DNA of 64,000 nucleotides, from positions 1-64,000 of the forward strand of contig JANRIQ010000017.1 of NCBI GenBank assembly GCA_033764775.1. The letters run 5' to 3'. Within the stretch, counting starts at the first letter, position 1. Every line of letters begins with the position of its first letter. The position numbers and the translations under genes were made by a program. The notes beneath the pieces were generated by a model. The model ran no database searches and had not been told where the DNA came from. It saw nothing but the letters and a program-made list of their open reading frames with translations. This document shows positions 8,045 through 16,255 of this stretch, in pieces. This DNA comes from JAWXCE01 sp033764775 (GTDB taxonomy: Bacteria > Pseudomonadota > Alphaproteobacteria > Rhizobiales > Rhodomicrobiaceae).

Positions 8045-10987
8045 ATGAAGCAGCCCTACAACACCACGATGACCTCCAAATTCATTTCCGTGCGCGGCGC
8101 GCGCGAGCACAACCTGAAAAACATCTCGCTCGACTTGCCCCGAGAGAAGCTCGTCGTCATCACCGGGCTTTCGGGCTCGGGCAAGTCGAGCCTCGCCTTC
8201 GACACGATCTACGCCGAAGGCCAGCGCCGCTATGTCGAGAGCTTGTCGGCCTATGCGCGCCAGTTTCTGGAGATGATGCAGAAGCCTGATGTGGATCTCA
8301 TCGAGGGCCTATCCCCCGCCATCTCCATCGAGCAGAAGACGACGAGCAAGAACCCGCGCTCCACCGTCGCGACCGTCACCGAGATTTACGACTACATGAG
8401 GCTGCTGTGGGCGCGCGTCGGGGTGCCCTATTCGCCCGCGACCGGCCTGCCGATCGAGAGCCAGACGGTGAGCCAGATGGTCGACCGGGTGCTGGCGCTG
8501 CCCGAAGGCACAAGGCTTTATCTGCTCGCGCCGGTCATTCGCGGTCGCAAGGGCGAGTACAAGAAAGAGCTGGCCGAGTGGATGAAGCGCGGCTTCCAGC
8601 GCGTGAAGATCGACGGGCAATTCTACGAGATCGCCGAGGCGCCCGCGCTCGACAAAAAGCTGAAGCACGACATCGACGTGGTGGTGGACAGGGTGGTGGT
8701 GAAGCCCGATCTCGCGACGCGCCTCGCCGACAGCTTCGAGACCGCGCTAGAGCTGGCGGATGGCCTCGCCATCGCCGAGTTCGCCGACAAGCCGCTCGCC
8801 GCCGCGGACATGGCCGGCGCCAACAAGTCCAAGAACGACACGCACGAACGAATCCTGTTCTCGCAACGCTTCGCCTGCCCGGTCTCCGGCTTCACCATCG
8901 ACGAGATCGAGCCGCGCCTGTTTTCCTTCAACAACCCGTACGGCGCCTGCCCGAAATGCGACGGACTCGGCACGGAACTGAAATTCGAGGCGGCGCTCGT
9001 GGTGCCGGACCCGTCGCTGAGCCTGCAGAAGGGCGCCGTGGCGCCGTGGGCGCGCACCGGCAACACCTCGCCCTATTACACTCAGACGCTGCAGGCCATC
9101 GCCAGGCATTACAAGGTGTCGATGACCAAGCCCTGGAGCGAGCTGCCGGAGCGCGTGCAGAGCGTCATCCTGTTCGGCTCGGGCGAGGAGGAGATCGAGT
9201 TCGTCTACGACGACGGGATGCGCAGCTACCGCACGTCGAAACCGTTCGAAGGAGTGATCACCAACATCGAGCGGCGCTGGAAGGAGACGGACTCGGCCTG
9301 GGTGCGTGAGGAACTGGGCCGCTTTCAGTCTGATCACCCGTGCGAGGCGTGCGGCGGCAACCGGCTGAAGCCGCAGGCGCTCGCTGTCAAGATCGACGCG
9401 CGGCACATCGGCGAGGTGTCGCAGCTCTCCATCCGCGCGGCGGGCGCGTGGTTTGAAAGCCTGCCGGAGAAGCTGACGGCGAAGCAGAACGAGATCGCCA
9501 CGCGCATCCTGAAGGAAATCCGCGACCGGCTGAAGTTCCTGAACGACGTGGGGCTGGATTACCTTGCTCTCAGCCGCAACTCCGGCACGCTATCCGGCGG
9601 AGAAAGCCAGCGCATCCGGCTTGCCTCGCAGATCGGCTCCGGGCTGACCGGCGTGCTCTATGTGCTGGACGAGCCGTCCATCGGCCTGCACCAGCGCGAC
9701 AACGCGAGGCTTCTCGACACGCTGCGCCGCCTGCGCGACCTGGGCAACACGGTGATCGTCGTGGAGCACGACGAGGACGCCATCCTGCAGGCCGATCATG
9801 TGGTCGACATCGGCCCCGGCGCGGGCGTGCACGGCGGGCGGATCATCGCGGAAGGGACGCCGGATGAGATCATGGCGCACCCGGACAGCCTCACCGGGCA
9901 GTACTTAAGCGGCGCGCGCGAGGTCGCCGTGCCGCGCGCCCGGCGCATCAAGCCGAAGCAGAAGCACCTGCGCGTCACCGGCGCGACCGGCAACAACCTG
10001 AAAAACGTGACCGCCGACATTCCGCTCGGCGCCTTCACCTGCGTCACCGGCGTCTCCGGCGGCGGCAAGTCCACGTTGCTCATTGAAACCGTGTTCAAGG
10101 CTGTCGCCCGGCGGCTGAACGGCGCGCGCGAGGCCCCCTCGCATTTCGACGACATCCAGGGGCTGGAGCATCTCGACAAGGTCATCGACATCGACCAGTC
10201 GCCCATCGGCCGCACGCCGCGCTCAAACCCGGCGACCTACACCGGCGCGTTCGGCCACATCCGCGACTGGTTCGCCGGGCTGCCGGAGGCGAAGGCGCGC
10301 GGCTACTTGCCGGGCCGCTTCTCGTTCAACGTGAAGGGCGGGCGCTGCGAGGCGTGCCAGGGCGACGGCGTTATCAAGATCGAGATGCACTTCCTGCCCG
10401 ACGTTTACGTCACCTGCGACCAGTGCAAGGGCAAGCGCTACAACCGCGAAACGCTGGAGGTGAAGTTCAAGAACAAGTCCATCGCCGACGTGCTCGACAT
10501 GACGGTTGAAGAGGCGGCGGAGTTCTTCAAGGCCGTGCCGTCGGTGCGCGACAAGATGGAGACGCTGGCGCGCGTCGGCCTAGGCTACATCCATGTGGGG
10601 CAGCAGGCGACGACGCTGTCCGGCGGCGAGGCGCAGCGCATCAAGCTGTCGAAGGAGCTGTCGCGCCGCTCGACGGGGCGGACGCTGTATATTCTCGACG
10701 AACCGACGACGGGGCTGCACTTCCACGACGTCGCCAAGCTGCTGGAGGTGCTGCACGAGCTGGTCGACCAGGGCAACACCGTCGCGGTGATCGAGCACAA
10801 TCTGGAGGTGATCAAGACCGCCGATTGGGTGATTGACCTCGGGCCGGAGGGCGGCGACGGCGGCGGCCGCGTGGTGGCGTGCGGCACGCCGGAGCAGGTG
10901 GCGAAGGTGAAGGAGAGCTATACGGGGCAGTTCCTCGCCGAACTCCTCAAACGCCGGCCAGTCAAGCGTGCGCAGGCGGCGGAGTAA
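8045..10987 (+). CDS. uvrA: Excinuclease ABC subunit A (UvrA)
   Basis: A 980-aa damage-recognition ATPase of nucleotide excision repair. It has two ABC modules: Walker A GLSGSGKSSLAF and GVSGGGKSTLL, signatures LSGGESQRIRLASQIG and LSGGEAQRIKLSKELS, Walker B LYVLDEPSIGLHQ and LYILDEPTTGLHF. The C-terminal zinc module is complete (CEAC...CDQC). The first one reads CPVSG...CPKC, with Ser in place of the usual second Cys. A GAGG site precedes the ATG at 8045; an alternative ATG at 8069 matches the usual N terminus. No clear alphaproteobacterial SOS box was found upstream. Confidence 0.97.
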   Translation: MKQPYNTTMTSKFISVRGAREHNLKNISLDLPREKLVVITGLSGSGKSSLAFDTIYAEGQRRYVESLSAYARQFLEMMQKPDVDLIEGLSPAISIEQKTTSKNPRSTVATVTEIYDYMRLLWARVGVPYSPATGLPIESQTVSQMVDRVLALPEGTRLYLLAPVIRGRKGEYKKELAEWMKRGFQRVKIDGQFYEIAEAPALDKKLKHDIDVVVDRVVVKPDLATRLADSFETALELADGLAIAEFADKPLAAADMAGANKSKNDTHERILFSQRFACPVSGFTIDEIEPRLFSFNNPYGACPKCDGLGTELKFEAALVVPDPSLSLQKGAVAPWARTGNTSPYYTQTLQAIARHYKVSMTKPWSELPERVQSVILFGSGEEEIEFVYDDGMRSYRTSKPFEGVITNIERRWKETDSAWVREELGRFQSDHPCEACGGNRLKPQALAVKIDARHIGEVSQLSIRAAGAWFESLPEKLTAKQNEIATRILKEIRDRLKFLNDVGLDYLALSRNSGTLSGGESQRIRLASQIGSGLTGVLYVLDEPSIGLHQRDNARLLDTLRRLRDLGNTVIVVEHDEDAILQADHVVDIGPGAGVHGGRIIAEGTPDEIMAHPDSLTGQYLSGAREVAVPRARRIKPKQKHLRVTGATGNNLKNVTADIPLGAFTCVTGVSGGGKSTLLIETVFKAVARRLNGAREAPSHFDDIQGLEHLDKVIDIDQSPIGRTPRSNPATYTGAFGHIRDWFAGLPEAKARGYLPGRFSFNVKGGRCEACQGDGVIKIEMHFLPDVYVTCDQCKGKRYNRETLEVKFKNKSIADVLDMTVEEAAEFFKAVPSVRDKMETLARVGLGYIHVGQQATTLSGGEAQRIKLSKELSRRSTGRTLYILDEPTTGLHFHDVAKLLEVLHELVDQGNTVAVIEHNLEVIKTADWVIDLGPEGGDGGGRVVACGTPEQVAKVKESYTGQFLAELLKRRPVKRAQAAE

Positions 10988-11006
10988 CTTTTTGTTCGAG
11001 GGTAAA

Positions 11007-11421
11007 ATGTCGAACTTTAGAGAACGGGAAGAAATAACAAAGCTCTTAAATGCTGATGACAAAACACTTTTTCGCTTACTGGGCGATCCTAATTCTTTAA
11101 GCTACTACCTTCATCCTCCGATGTTTTGTTTAGCAACGCCTGAGTCGGTGCGACTGCAGCAGTACGTTGAGGCTTTAAATCAATTAATGTCGGAACTTGG
11201 AAATGAAAGAGGTGGTTTTTGGAAGCGAAAGGATCAATTTAAAATACAAAGACAAAAAGATGCACTCTTAGCGTCAATTAGGGTCTTTTCCGAGAAATAT
11301 GAAAAAGCACTAAAGACGGAAGAACGCAGTAAAGAAATATCTAGGAAGGAAAACGAAGCTTACGCCGCCGCAACGGAAGCTAAGGGGCGACAGGAATTTG
11401 AGAGACTGCTGCCAAAAATAA
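11007..11421 (+). pseudogene. 5' part of a low-GC gene interrupted by the outer IS1595 element
   Basis: Starts at ATG 11007 behind a CGAGGG site. It encodes a hydrophilic, probably helical protein, far richer in A/T than uvrA, so itself probably acquired. The frame runs to codon ATA 11418-11420 and then enters the transposon end, where it stops at 11438 after five element-derived codons. Joining base 11421 to base 17398 (element plus one target copy removed) keeps the frame open to a TAG at 17574-17576 and gives a 197-aa protein whose last third is hydrophobic. No family recognised. As it stands the gene is split and probably inactive. Confidence 0.8.
11414..11421 (+). repeat. Target-site duplication, left copy (outer element)
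   Basis: AAAAATAA directly abuts the left terminal repeat and recurs exactly at 17390-17397. Eight bases is the duplication length known for the IS1595 family. Confidence 0.92.
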
Positions 11422-11446
11422 GGCGATATTATACTTGACGTACCAC
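11422..11446 (+). repeat. Left terminal inverted repeat (outer element)
   Basis: The 25 bases begin GGCGATATTATACTTGACGT and are the exact reverse complement of 17365-17389. The -35 box of the transposase promoter lies inside this repeat. Confidence 0.95.
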
Positions 11447-11463
11447 GCTAGTTTTGCTATGTT
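11435..11463 (+). promoter_or_regulatory. Transposase promoter reaching into the terminal repeat
   Basis: TTGACG (11435-11440), a 17-base spacer and TATGTT (11458-11463) precede the transposase ATG by 23 bases. The -35 lies within the terminal repeat, so transposase binding at the end could repress its own gene. An ATGGCCAT palindrome follows at 11465-11472, and AGGAG (11473-11477) is the ribosome site. Confidence 0.6.
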
Positions 11464-11486
11464 CATGGCCATAGGAGATCACCGCT

Positions 11487-12413
11487 ATGGCCGACGTTCT
11501 TTCGCACAAGCGCTTTCAGGATGAAGCTGCAGCTTACGAATGGGTTGAAGCCCGTTTGTGGCCAAACGGCCCTGTATGCCCGCGCAAAGAGTGCGGCGCT
11601 ACCGGCGACCGCATTACCAAGCTCCAGGGCAAGAGCACCCGGATTGGGACTTACAAGTGCAAGAGTTGTCGCAAACCCTTCACGGTGAAAGTCGGCACGA
11701 TCTTCGAGGACAGCCACATTCCGATGCGGCTTTGGCTTCAGGCGATCGCCCTCCTTTGCGCCAGCAAGAAAGGGATTTCGTCAAACCAGCTTCACCGGAT
11801 GTTAGGCGTTACGCTGAAGTCCGCTAGGTTTATGAGTCATCGTATTCGCGAAGCGATGCGCACGGGCGGCCTTGCACCTGTCGGCGGCTACGGTAAGCCG
11901 GTTGAGATCGACGAAACCTTCATTGGTAAGAAGGACGGCGTTGAGAAGCATCCGAACGCACGTGGCTACGCCCACAAGCGCACGGTGTTCGCTCTAGTCG
12001 AGCGCGGCGGCGAAGTCCGGACGTTCCATATCGACAAAGCCGACACCGCCTCTATCAAACCGATAGTTGACGCGAACATCCGCAAGGAAAGCGCATTGAT
12101 GACCGACGAGGCCAGATACTACGGCCCGATCGGCGTGGAGTTCAAATATCACCTTACGGTGAACCATAGCACGGGCGAATATGCGCGCGGCGGCGTTCAT
12201 GTGAACACCCTTGAGAACTATTTCAGCGTCTTTAAACGAGGCATGAAGGGCGTATACCAGCATTGCTCCGAGAAGCACTTGCATCGTTATCTGGCGGAGT
12301 TCGATTTTCGCTACAACAACCGTATCGCGCTGGGCGTTGATGACGAAGCGCGGGCAGAGAAGGTGCTGAAGGGCGTGAAGAATAAGAGGCTTACTTACCA
12401 CATAGCTGGTTAA
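11487..12413 (+). CDS. IS1595-family (ISXO2-like) transposase, outer element
   Basis: A 308-aa transposase. The N-terminal part has a zinc-ribbon (CPRKEC ... CKSC), which binds the element ends. It is followed by a helix-turn-helix-like segment (SSNQLHRMLGVTLKSA) and the ISXO2 DDE-type core: EIDETFIGKK (first Asp), MTDEARYYG (second Asp) and NTLENYFSVFKRGMKGVYQH (C-terminal Asn/Glu region). Length and order match IS1595-family enzymes, and the frame is intact. A strong hairpin follows the stop. Confidence 0.95.
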   Translation: MADVLSHKRFQDEAAAYEWVEARLWPNGPVCPRKECGATGDRITKLQGKSTRIGTYKCKSCRKPFTVKVGTIFEDSHIPMRLWLQAIALLCASKKGISSNQLHRMLGVTLKSARFMSHRIREAMRTGGLAPVGGYGKPVEIDETFIGKKDGVEKHPNARGYAHKRTVFALVERGGEVRTFHIDKADTASIKPIVDANIRKESALMTDEARYYGPIGVEFKYHLTVNHSTGEYARGGVHVNTLENYFSVFKRGMKGVYQHCSEKHLHRYLAEFDFRYNNRIALGVDDEARAEKVLKGVKNKRLTYHIAG

Positions 12414-12450
12414 GGGCAAAGAACGCGGCTAAAAGGAATGCAGTCAGGAA

Positions 12451-12484
12451 CATCCCGGCGGCGCAAGATTGCGCCGCCGGGATG
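12451..12484 (+). terminator. Strong hairpin after the outer transposase gene
   Basis: A perfect inverted repeat with arms 12451-12466 and 12469-12484 (CATCCCGGCGGCGCAA and its complement) lies 37 bases after the transposase stop. There is no T tract, so it may act as an mRNA-stabilising hairpin or attenuator rather than a classical terminator. It would shield the passenger ATPase gene from transposase transcription. Confidence 0.55.
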
Positions 12485-12496
12485 AATCATTGAGAG

Positions 12497-13169
12497 TTGG
12501 GTCTCACGCCGGAATTGGTCGGAAAAGGATGGCAATTGGGACACCAATATCGATCAGAGATACGCGACAGCGTCGTCGCCGACCTCCTTACGAAGATAAA
12601 GGATAAGAAAGTTGGCCAATATCTTAGGAGGGTCAAACTCAACCGCGTTCGGGCCTTCGTGGATGACGCTGTGGACTTTGACTTCCCCGTGACTGCTCTG
12701 ATTGGAACCAATGGTGGCGGAAAATCTACGGTGTTAGGGGCCGCTGCTATTGCTCACAAAAGCATTCGCCCCGCGCTTTTCTTCCCCAAGAGTTCGATTG
12801 GGGATGAAACTATGTCGGAGTGGAGTATCGGGTATGAGATTATTGATAAGAGGCTAAACCCAACGAACACGATTCAGAGAAGTGCACGATTTAGAAATTC
12901 AAAATGGGTTAGAGATGATTTTATAGATCGACCAGTTCTATACTTCGGTATACAGAGAACTGTCCCAGCCGGAGAGAGAACAGATTTTAAGAAATTTGCA
13001 AGCTCAAACTATCTTTTTACGGGAACAAAACTTGAAATTTATAAAACTATACAAGAGCAAGTCCAAAAAATACTTGGAAAGGACGTATCACGTTTTCTGC
13101 AGGCAAACGTGTCCAAAAGCCAAAAATTCTATGTCGGTGGGGATGGGAAAATTAGCTATTCGGAATTTC
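12497..13169 (+). pseudogene. OLD-like AAA ATPase, N-terminal part (interrupted passenger gene)
   Basis: Opens with TTG at 12497. Residues 46-80 hold an ABC/RecF-type P-loop, LIGTNGGGKST (Walker A about residues 70-78), and residues 110-220 form the regular body of an AAA_21-type ATPase. The frame is broken at codon 225 by the inner element; the run-on frame stops at 13210 inside it. Base 13169 plus bases 16290-16291 rebuild one codon and the frame continues into the downstream part, giving a 507-aa protein. The truncated piece lacks the signature and Walker B motifs, so it cannot be an active ATPase. Confidence 0.85.
13162..13169 (+). repeat. Target-site duplication, left copy (inner element)
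   Basis: GGAATTTC abuts the left end of the inner element and recurs exactly at 16282-16289. Confidence 0.9.
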
Positions 13170-13195
13170 CGGCATTAGGTAGCAAGCGCACCAAG
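13170..13195 (+). repeat. Left terminal inverted repeat (inner element)
   Basis: Begins CGGCATTAGGTAGCAAG and pairs with 16256-16281 with one mismatch in 26. It shares no obvious sequence with the outer element's ends, so the two elements belong to different subgroups. Confidence 0.9.
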
Positions 13196-13224
13196 ATTCA
13201 AATAGCATAATCAATGCGTTGTCG

Positions 13225-13256
13225 CCATGTTTAGGCATGGCTTAGTCACATATAAT
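13225..13256 (+). promoter_or_regulatory. Possible promoter and palindrome of the 136-aa gene
   Basis: A consensus TATAAT (13251-13256) lies only 7 bases before the TTG start at 13264, and a palindrome CCATG-N6-CATGG (13225-13240) lies at the -35 position. This would give an almost leaderless transcript; no good -35 hexamer is visible. Confidence 0.35.
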
Positions 13257-13263
13257 TTCCGGT

Positions 13264-13674
13264 TTGACGGCGAAGCGCGATGAAATCCGCCGCGCCATTG
13301 CCGACTATGAGGCGAAGGCAAAAGCAGCCCGCGCCGATCTTATCACGATATCCGCCGCTCTTAAGATATTCGGAGAGGATGCAGGCGAGCCTAAGCTCTA
13401 TGTAGAGCGCAGCCGGATATTCGGGCGGGGCGATCTAAATCGCATCGTGTTCGACGCCCTTAGGGACGCGCCAGACGGCTTGGACACAACGGAAATCACA
13501 GACATCGCCTTAGACGCTCAGGGCATTGATGGAAGCGATAAAGCCCTCAGGGCGCGCGTTCATCATTCTGTCTGTAATGCCATGATGAGATACGCGAGCA
13601 AGAAACAGGTTGTCGCGGGTGACATGCGCAGTGGCGTCAGAGTGTGGCGACTGAAATCTGTGGAAAACTTCTGA
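13264..13674 (+). CDS. Hypothetical protein carried by the inner element
   Basis: A 136-aa protein starting with TTG 13264; no in-frame ATG lies upstream before the element end. The first 40 residues are charged and helical (coiled-coil-like, EIRRAIADYEAKAKAARADL). The middle, LNRIVFDALRDAPDGLDTTE followed by ITDIALDAQG, looks like a winged-helix element, but I cannot assign a family. It is a passenger, oriented opposite to the transposase, and a hairpin follows its stop. Role unknown; a regulator of the element is one guess. Confidence 0.6.
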   Translation: MTAKRDEIRRAIADYEAKAKAARADLITISAALKIFGEDAGEPKLYVERSRIFGRGDLNRIVFDALRDAPDGLDTTEITDIALDAQGIDGSDKALRARVHHSVCNAMMRYASKKQVVAGDMRSGVRVWRLKSVENF

Positions 13675-13682
13675 TATCGACT

Positions 13683-13715
13683 CGACTCCCGATATTCATT
13701 TTGAGTCGGGAGTCG
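13683..13715 (+). terminator. Hairpin after the 136-aa gene
   Basis: A perfect 10-bp stem CGACTCCCGA / TCGGGAGTCG with a 13-base loop sits 8 bases after the stop, without a T tract. Possible terminator between genes of the inner element. Confidence 0.45.
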
Positions 13716-14104
13716 AATCGGTCTAACTTTTCTGCTTGAGGGTGGTGCTTGCTGCCTTCTAATGGATCAGCCCAAGTCAGCGTTGGCGCGCTTACTTCGA
13801 CGGATAAGAACGACAGTGAGCACGAACGTGCTCTAGTTTGCCGAACCGAAACCGTGTGTATTCGCACACGCTAACCGGCTTAGGCCAAAAGCAGGCTTGT
13901 ATCATACCTACCTCCCTTGCATGGATCACCGGAGTAAGCCGGTTCTCCGAAGCACACCCGTTGCGCTCCGTGTCGCAGCAGAGCATGGCTGGTGTTTGGA
14001 TGGTGGCAGCAAGCGCCGAGATCGAATTTGATATGATTCGATTACTCTCGCTTAGGATTGTTCAAGACCTGTTTAGAACCTGTTGAAAAACTCACGATAA
14101 TCGC
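13716..14104. other. Non-coding stretch inside the inner element
   Basis: About 390 bases between the 136-aa gene and the transposase stop. Open frames here (for example 13838-14086 on the plus strand) have no ribosome site and no protein-like composition. A small palindrome GAGCAC-GAAC-GTGCTC lies near 13817-13832. Nothing else recognised. Confidence 0.5.
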
Positions 14105-15061
14105 TTACGCGGCGCGTTGCCAATATCCCGCCCATTGACGCGATACCGGTGACGCCAGAGCGAGGCCAAGCGTGCGGCTTGCGTTGGAGCCGTTGTCGTT
14201 ACGGCGGTGATCCTCAAGCCATCCGGCTTGGATCGCGTAGGCGTGCAGATACTTCGGGCTGACATGGTGATGCTGGCCAGCGACAAGGCGACGAAGGCGG
14301 CTGAAATAGCTCTCCGCCTGATTGGTTGAAACGCCGCTCTTTGAGTAGGCTTGCGCATGGTTGATGCGGAACGTGCGGTAAGTAGCGTGCAGCGCATCCC
14401 AATGGCTGGCTTCGTCGGCATAGAAGATCGTGCCTTTGGCGGCGACGCGGGTGGCGATGGCGACGCCTTCGGCCTCATTCTTGGTGACAAAAGTCATGGT
14501 GCGTCCTCCGCGCTCGCGCAGGGCGATAACGACGCGGCGCGATCCGGTTTGATGTTCGGCCAAGCGGCGATCAACGCGGTTAGCCGCTTCATTGGCCGGG
14601 CGGATATGACCGCCGAAATAGGCGCCGTCGATTTCCACATGGTCGTCAAGGCTTTTCGCCATATCCGACGCCAGCGCTTCGCGGAGCTTGTGAGAGAGCA
14701 CGAACGCCGTCTTGTGCTGGCAATCGAGATCGCGAGCCAGTTGCAATGCGGAGACGCCCTTAACGGCATTCACGAAAATGCAGATCGCCGCCAGCAGATC
14801 GGTAAAGCTCATCTTGCGGCTGGCGAAAATCGTGCCGCTTGTGACGCTATACTGGTGATAGCAGGCGGCGCATTTGAACTTGCGGCGCGTGGTGATGCTG
14901 TACGCCTCGACACAGCCACAGCGCGAGCAAACTGGCTCGCCATCTGTCTCCGTCCAGCGGAGCTTGCAGAATGTCTGGTAAGCCGCGTCTTCGCCGCCCT
15001 GATAAATAGAGCGAAGCGAGAGGGTGCGGGCTTTTGCCGAGAGAAGGAAATGTTGCACCAT
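14105..15061 (-). CDS. IS1595-family transposase, inner element
   Basis: A 318-aa transposase. It has an N-terminal zinc ribbon (CSRCGC ... CAACYH), a helix-turn-helix region (SALQLARDLDCQHKTAF), then the DDE-type core EIDGAYFGGH, FYADEASHWDALH and STNQAESYFSRLRRLVAGQH. Overall order matches the outer transposase but the sequence is clearly divergent, so it is a separate lineage of the family. The frame is intact. It is divergently transcribed from the DUF6471 gene, with overlapping promoters. Confidence 0.93.
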   Translation of the reverse strand: MVQHFLLSAKARTLSLRSIYQGGEDAAYQTFCKLRWTETDGEPVCSRCGCVEAYSITTRRKFKCAACYHQYSVTSGTIFASRKMSFTDLLAAICIFVNAVKGVSALQLARDLDCQHKTAFVLSHKLREALASDMAKSLDDHVEIDGAYFGGHIRPANEAANRVDRRLAEHQTGSRRVVIALRERGGRTMTFVTKNEAEGVAIATRVAAKGTIFYADEASHWDALHATYRTFRINHAQAYSKSGVSTNQAESYFSRLRRLVAGQHHHVSPKYLHAYAIQAGWLEDHRRNDNGSNASRTLGLALASPVSRQWAGYWQRAA

Positions 15062-15090
15062 AACGTACTGTCTCCGTCACATATGTAACG

Positions 15091-15169
15091 TATATAGTAC
15101 GTTGACGTATCACTGTCAATGGCATATGTATCGAATTCGTTACTTTTTATATCGGAGTCGATACATATG
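15091..15169. promoter_or_regulatory. Overlapping divergent promoters with a 12-bp inverted repeat
   Basis: Minus strand (transposase): TTGACA as the complement of 15114-15119, 17 bases, then TATATA (15091-15096). Plus strand (DUF6471): TTGACG (15102-15107), 17 bases, then TATGTA (15125-15130). A perfect inverted repeat, CATATGTATCGA (15123-15134) and TCGATACATATG (15158-15169), covers the plus -10 box and the DUF6471 start codon; a further ACATATGTA lies near 15079. This looks like the operator of a regulator controlling both genes; the protein that binds is inferred. Confidence 0.65.
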
Positions 15170-15388
15170 GCAGAGAAAACAGACTGGGAAGCGCGCGCAG
15201 CAAACCTGCTGAAAGCGGAACTCAAGAGAAAAGGCGTAACCTACGCAAAACTAACGGAGAATCTGGAGGGCGTTGGAGTTTCGGATAAAGAAGTTAACAT
15301 TCGGAATAAACTTGCACGGGGCAAGTTTTCTGCCGCGTTCATGTTGGCGTGTCTTTCAGCTATAAACGCAACGGAGATTCGGATTTAG
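15167..15388 (+). CDS. DUF6471-like small protein, possible regulator
   Basis: A 73-aa protein from ATG 15167, which has a CGGAG site just upstream; an ATG at 15119 would place the promoter inside the gene. The sequence (WEARAANLLKAELKRKGVTY, KLTENLEGVGV, NIRNKLARGKFSAAFMLACL) matches my memory of DUF6471, a small helix-turn-helix-like family. It could bind the inverted repeat overlapping its own start and the transposase promoter. Family assignment by eye only. Confidence 0.7.
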   Translation: MAEKTDWEARAANLLKAELKRKGVTYAKLTENLEGVGVSDKEVNIRNKLARGKFSAAFMLACLSAINATEIRI

Positions 15389-15400
15389 GGTAAAGCAAAG

Positions 15401-15580
15401 CTAACTAAGGAATGTCAGTCCTTGGCCTATCAAAAGCAGCGAAAGAGCGACGAAGACGATCAACGGCGCCCACCACCAGCTAAACCCGTGGTCATCCGCG
15501 CACTCCGCGCTTTTAAACGCCAATACCATCGATACGCATCCGAGGCTCATAAACAGCAATCCAAGCCCGGAGAAAACCAA
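15401..15580 (-). CDS. Possible small membrane protein (59 aa)
   Basis: The last 59 codons of a long minus-strand frame look real. From TTG 15580 (or ATG 15550) they encode two hydrophobic segments, GLGLLFMSLGCVSMVLAF and WWWAPLIVFVALSLLLIGQG, separated by a polar CADDHG turn. The upstream remainder of that frame (to 16291) is antisense to a better gene and includes the terminal repeat, so it is not counted. Starts divergently 7 bases from the neighbouring gene. No family recognised; tentative. Confidence 0.4.
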   Translation of the reverse strand: MVFSGLGLLFMSLGCVSMVLAFKSAECADDHGFSWWWAPLIVFVALSLLLIGQGLTFLS

Positions 15581-15586
15581 AGAACG

Positions 15587-16228
15587 GTGGCGCGCTGGAC
15601 GCGAAACGTTGGCGTGTTCACGATAGTTTTGTCCATCATTGCCGCTTTGAGCGCGTGCATCTCTTACCTCCAATGGCGGGAGATGCAGAGGCAGCTTGCC
15701 GAAATACGGGCGTCCGGCGAAGACACCAGAAGGTTGATTGACGCGGCTTCTAAATCCGCTCAGGCGGCGGAAGATACCGTTGCTCTCAATCGCGATAACG
15801 CTCAAAGGCATTTGCGCGCGTATCTGTCTGTTGAAAAGGTTTGGGGTAATCTTGACGGCAGCAACGTCACTTTTTCCGTCACATACCGCAATAGCGGCCA
15901 AACTCCTGCTTATGAGGTCAATGCTGAGGCTAGGTTTTTGGTAGCCTATCCAGGAGGCTCCGTTATCAAGATGCCGAGCGAAAGAGAAGATGCGCTGACT
16001 ACGATTGGATCGGGCATGACACTTGTTCAGTTGGGCGCCATTCCCCTTCCTGATGAGCAGTTGGCCATAATTAAAGACCCCAAAGCGATTGTTGTCCTTT
16101 ACGGCAAAGTGACTTATCGCGATGTCTTTAACACCTTGCACACTACAAGTTATCGTTTCCAGCGAGAGAAACTGTCGGATCGCGCTTGGGGCTTTGTTGT
16201 CGCACCCAATGGAAATGAGGCAGACTAA
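15587..16228 (+). CDS. Single-pass membrane protein carried by the inner element
   Basis: From GTG 15587 it encodes 213 aa: one N-terminal transmembrane segment (VGVFTIVLSIIAALSACISY), a coiled-coil-like stretch (REMQRQLAEIRASGEDTRRL, then AASKSAQAAEDTVALNRDNA) and a beta-rich domain (AYLSVEKVWGNL, VTYRNSGQTPAYEV, VLYGKVTYRDVF). Proteins of this build occur beside insertion sequences in Rhizobiales; no function is known to me. The frame is open back to TTG 15422, but that part is very basic and antisense to a membrane-like frame, so the shorter start is preferred. Confidence 0.6.
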   Translation: MARWTRNVGVFTIVLSIIAALSACISYLQWREMQRQLAEIRASGEDTRRLIDAASKSAQAAEDTVALNRDNAQRHLRAYLSVEKVWGNLDGSNVTFSVTYRNSGQTPAYEVNAEARFLVAYPGGSVIKMPSEREDALTTIGSGMTLVQLGAIPLPDEQLAIIKDPKAIVVLYGKVTYRDVFNTLHTTSYRFQREKLSDRAWGFVVAPNGNEAD

Positions 16229-16255
16229 AGCCAGACAAAATGTAATCCGATAAGG

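Noticed and set aside
8854..8962. UvrA first zinc module with Cys replaced by Ser as a sign of loss of function
   Set aside because: CPVSG in place of CPxCG is, to my knowledge, widespread in alphaproteobacterial UvrA and the rest of the protein is intact, so it is treated as a lineage feature.
13838..14086. An 82-codon frame between the 136-aa gene and the inner transposase
   Set aside because: No ribosome site, no recognisable domain and overlapping equally long frames on the other strand.
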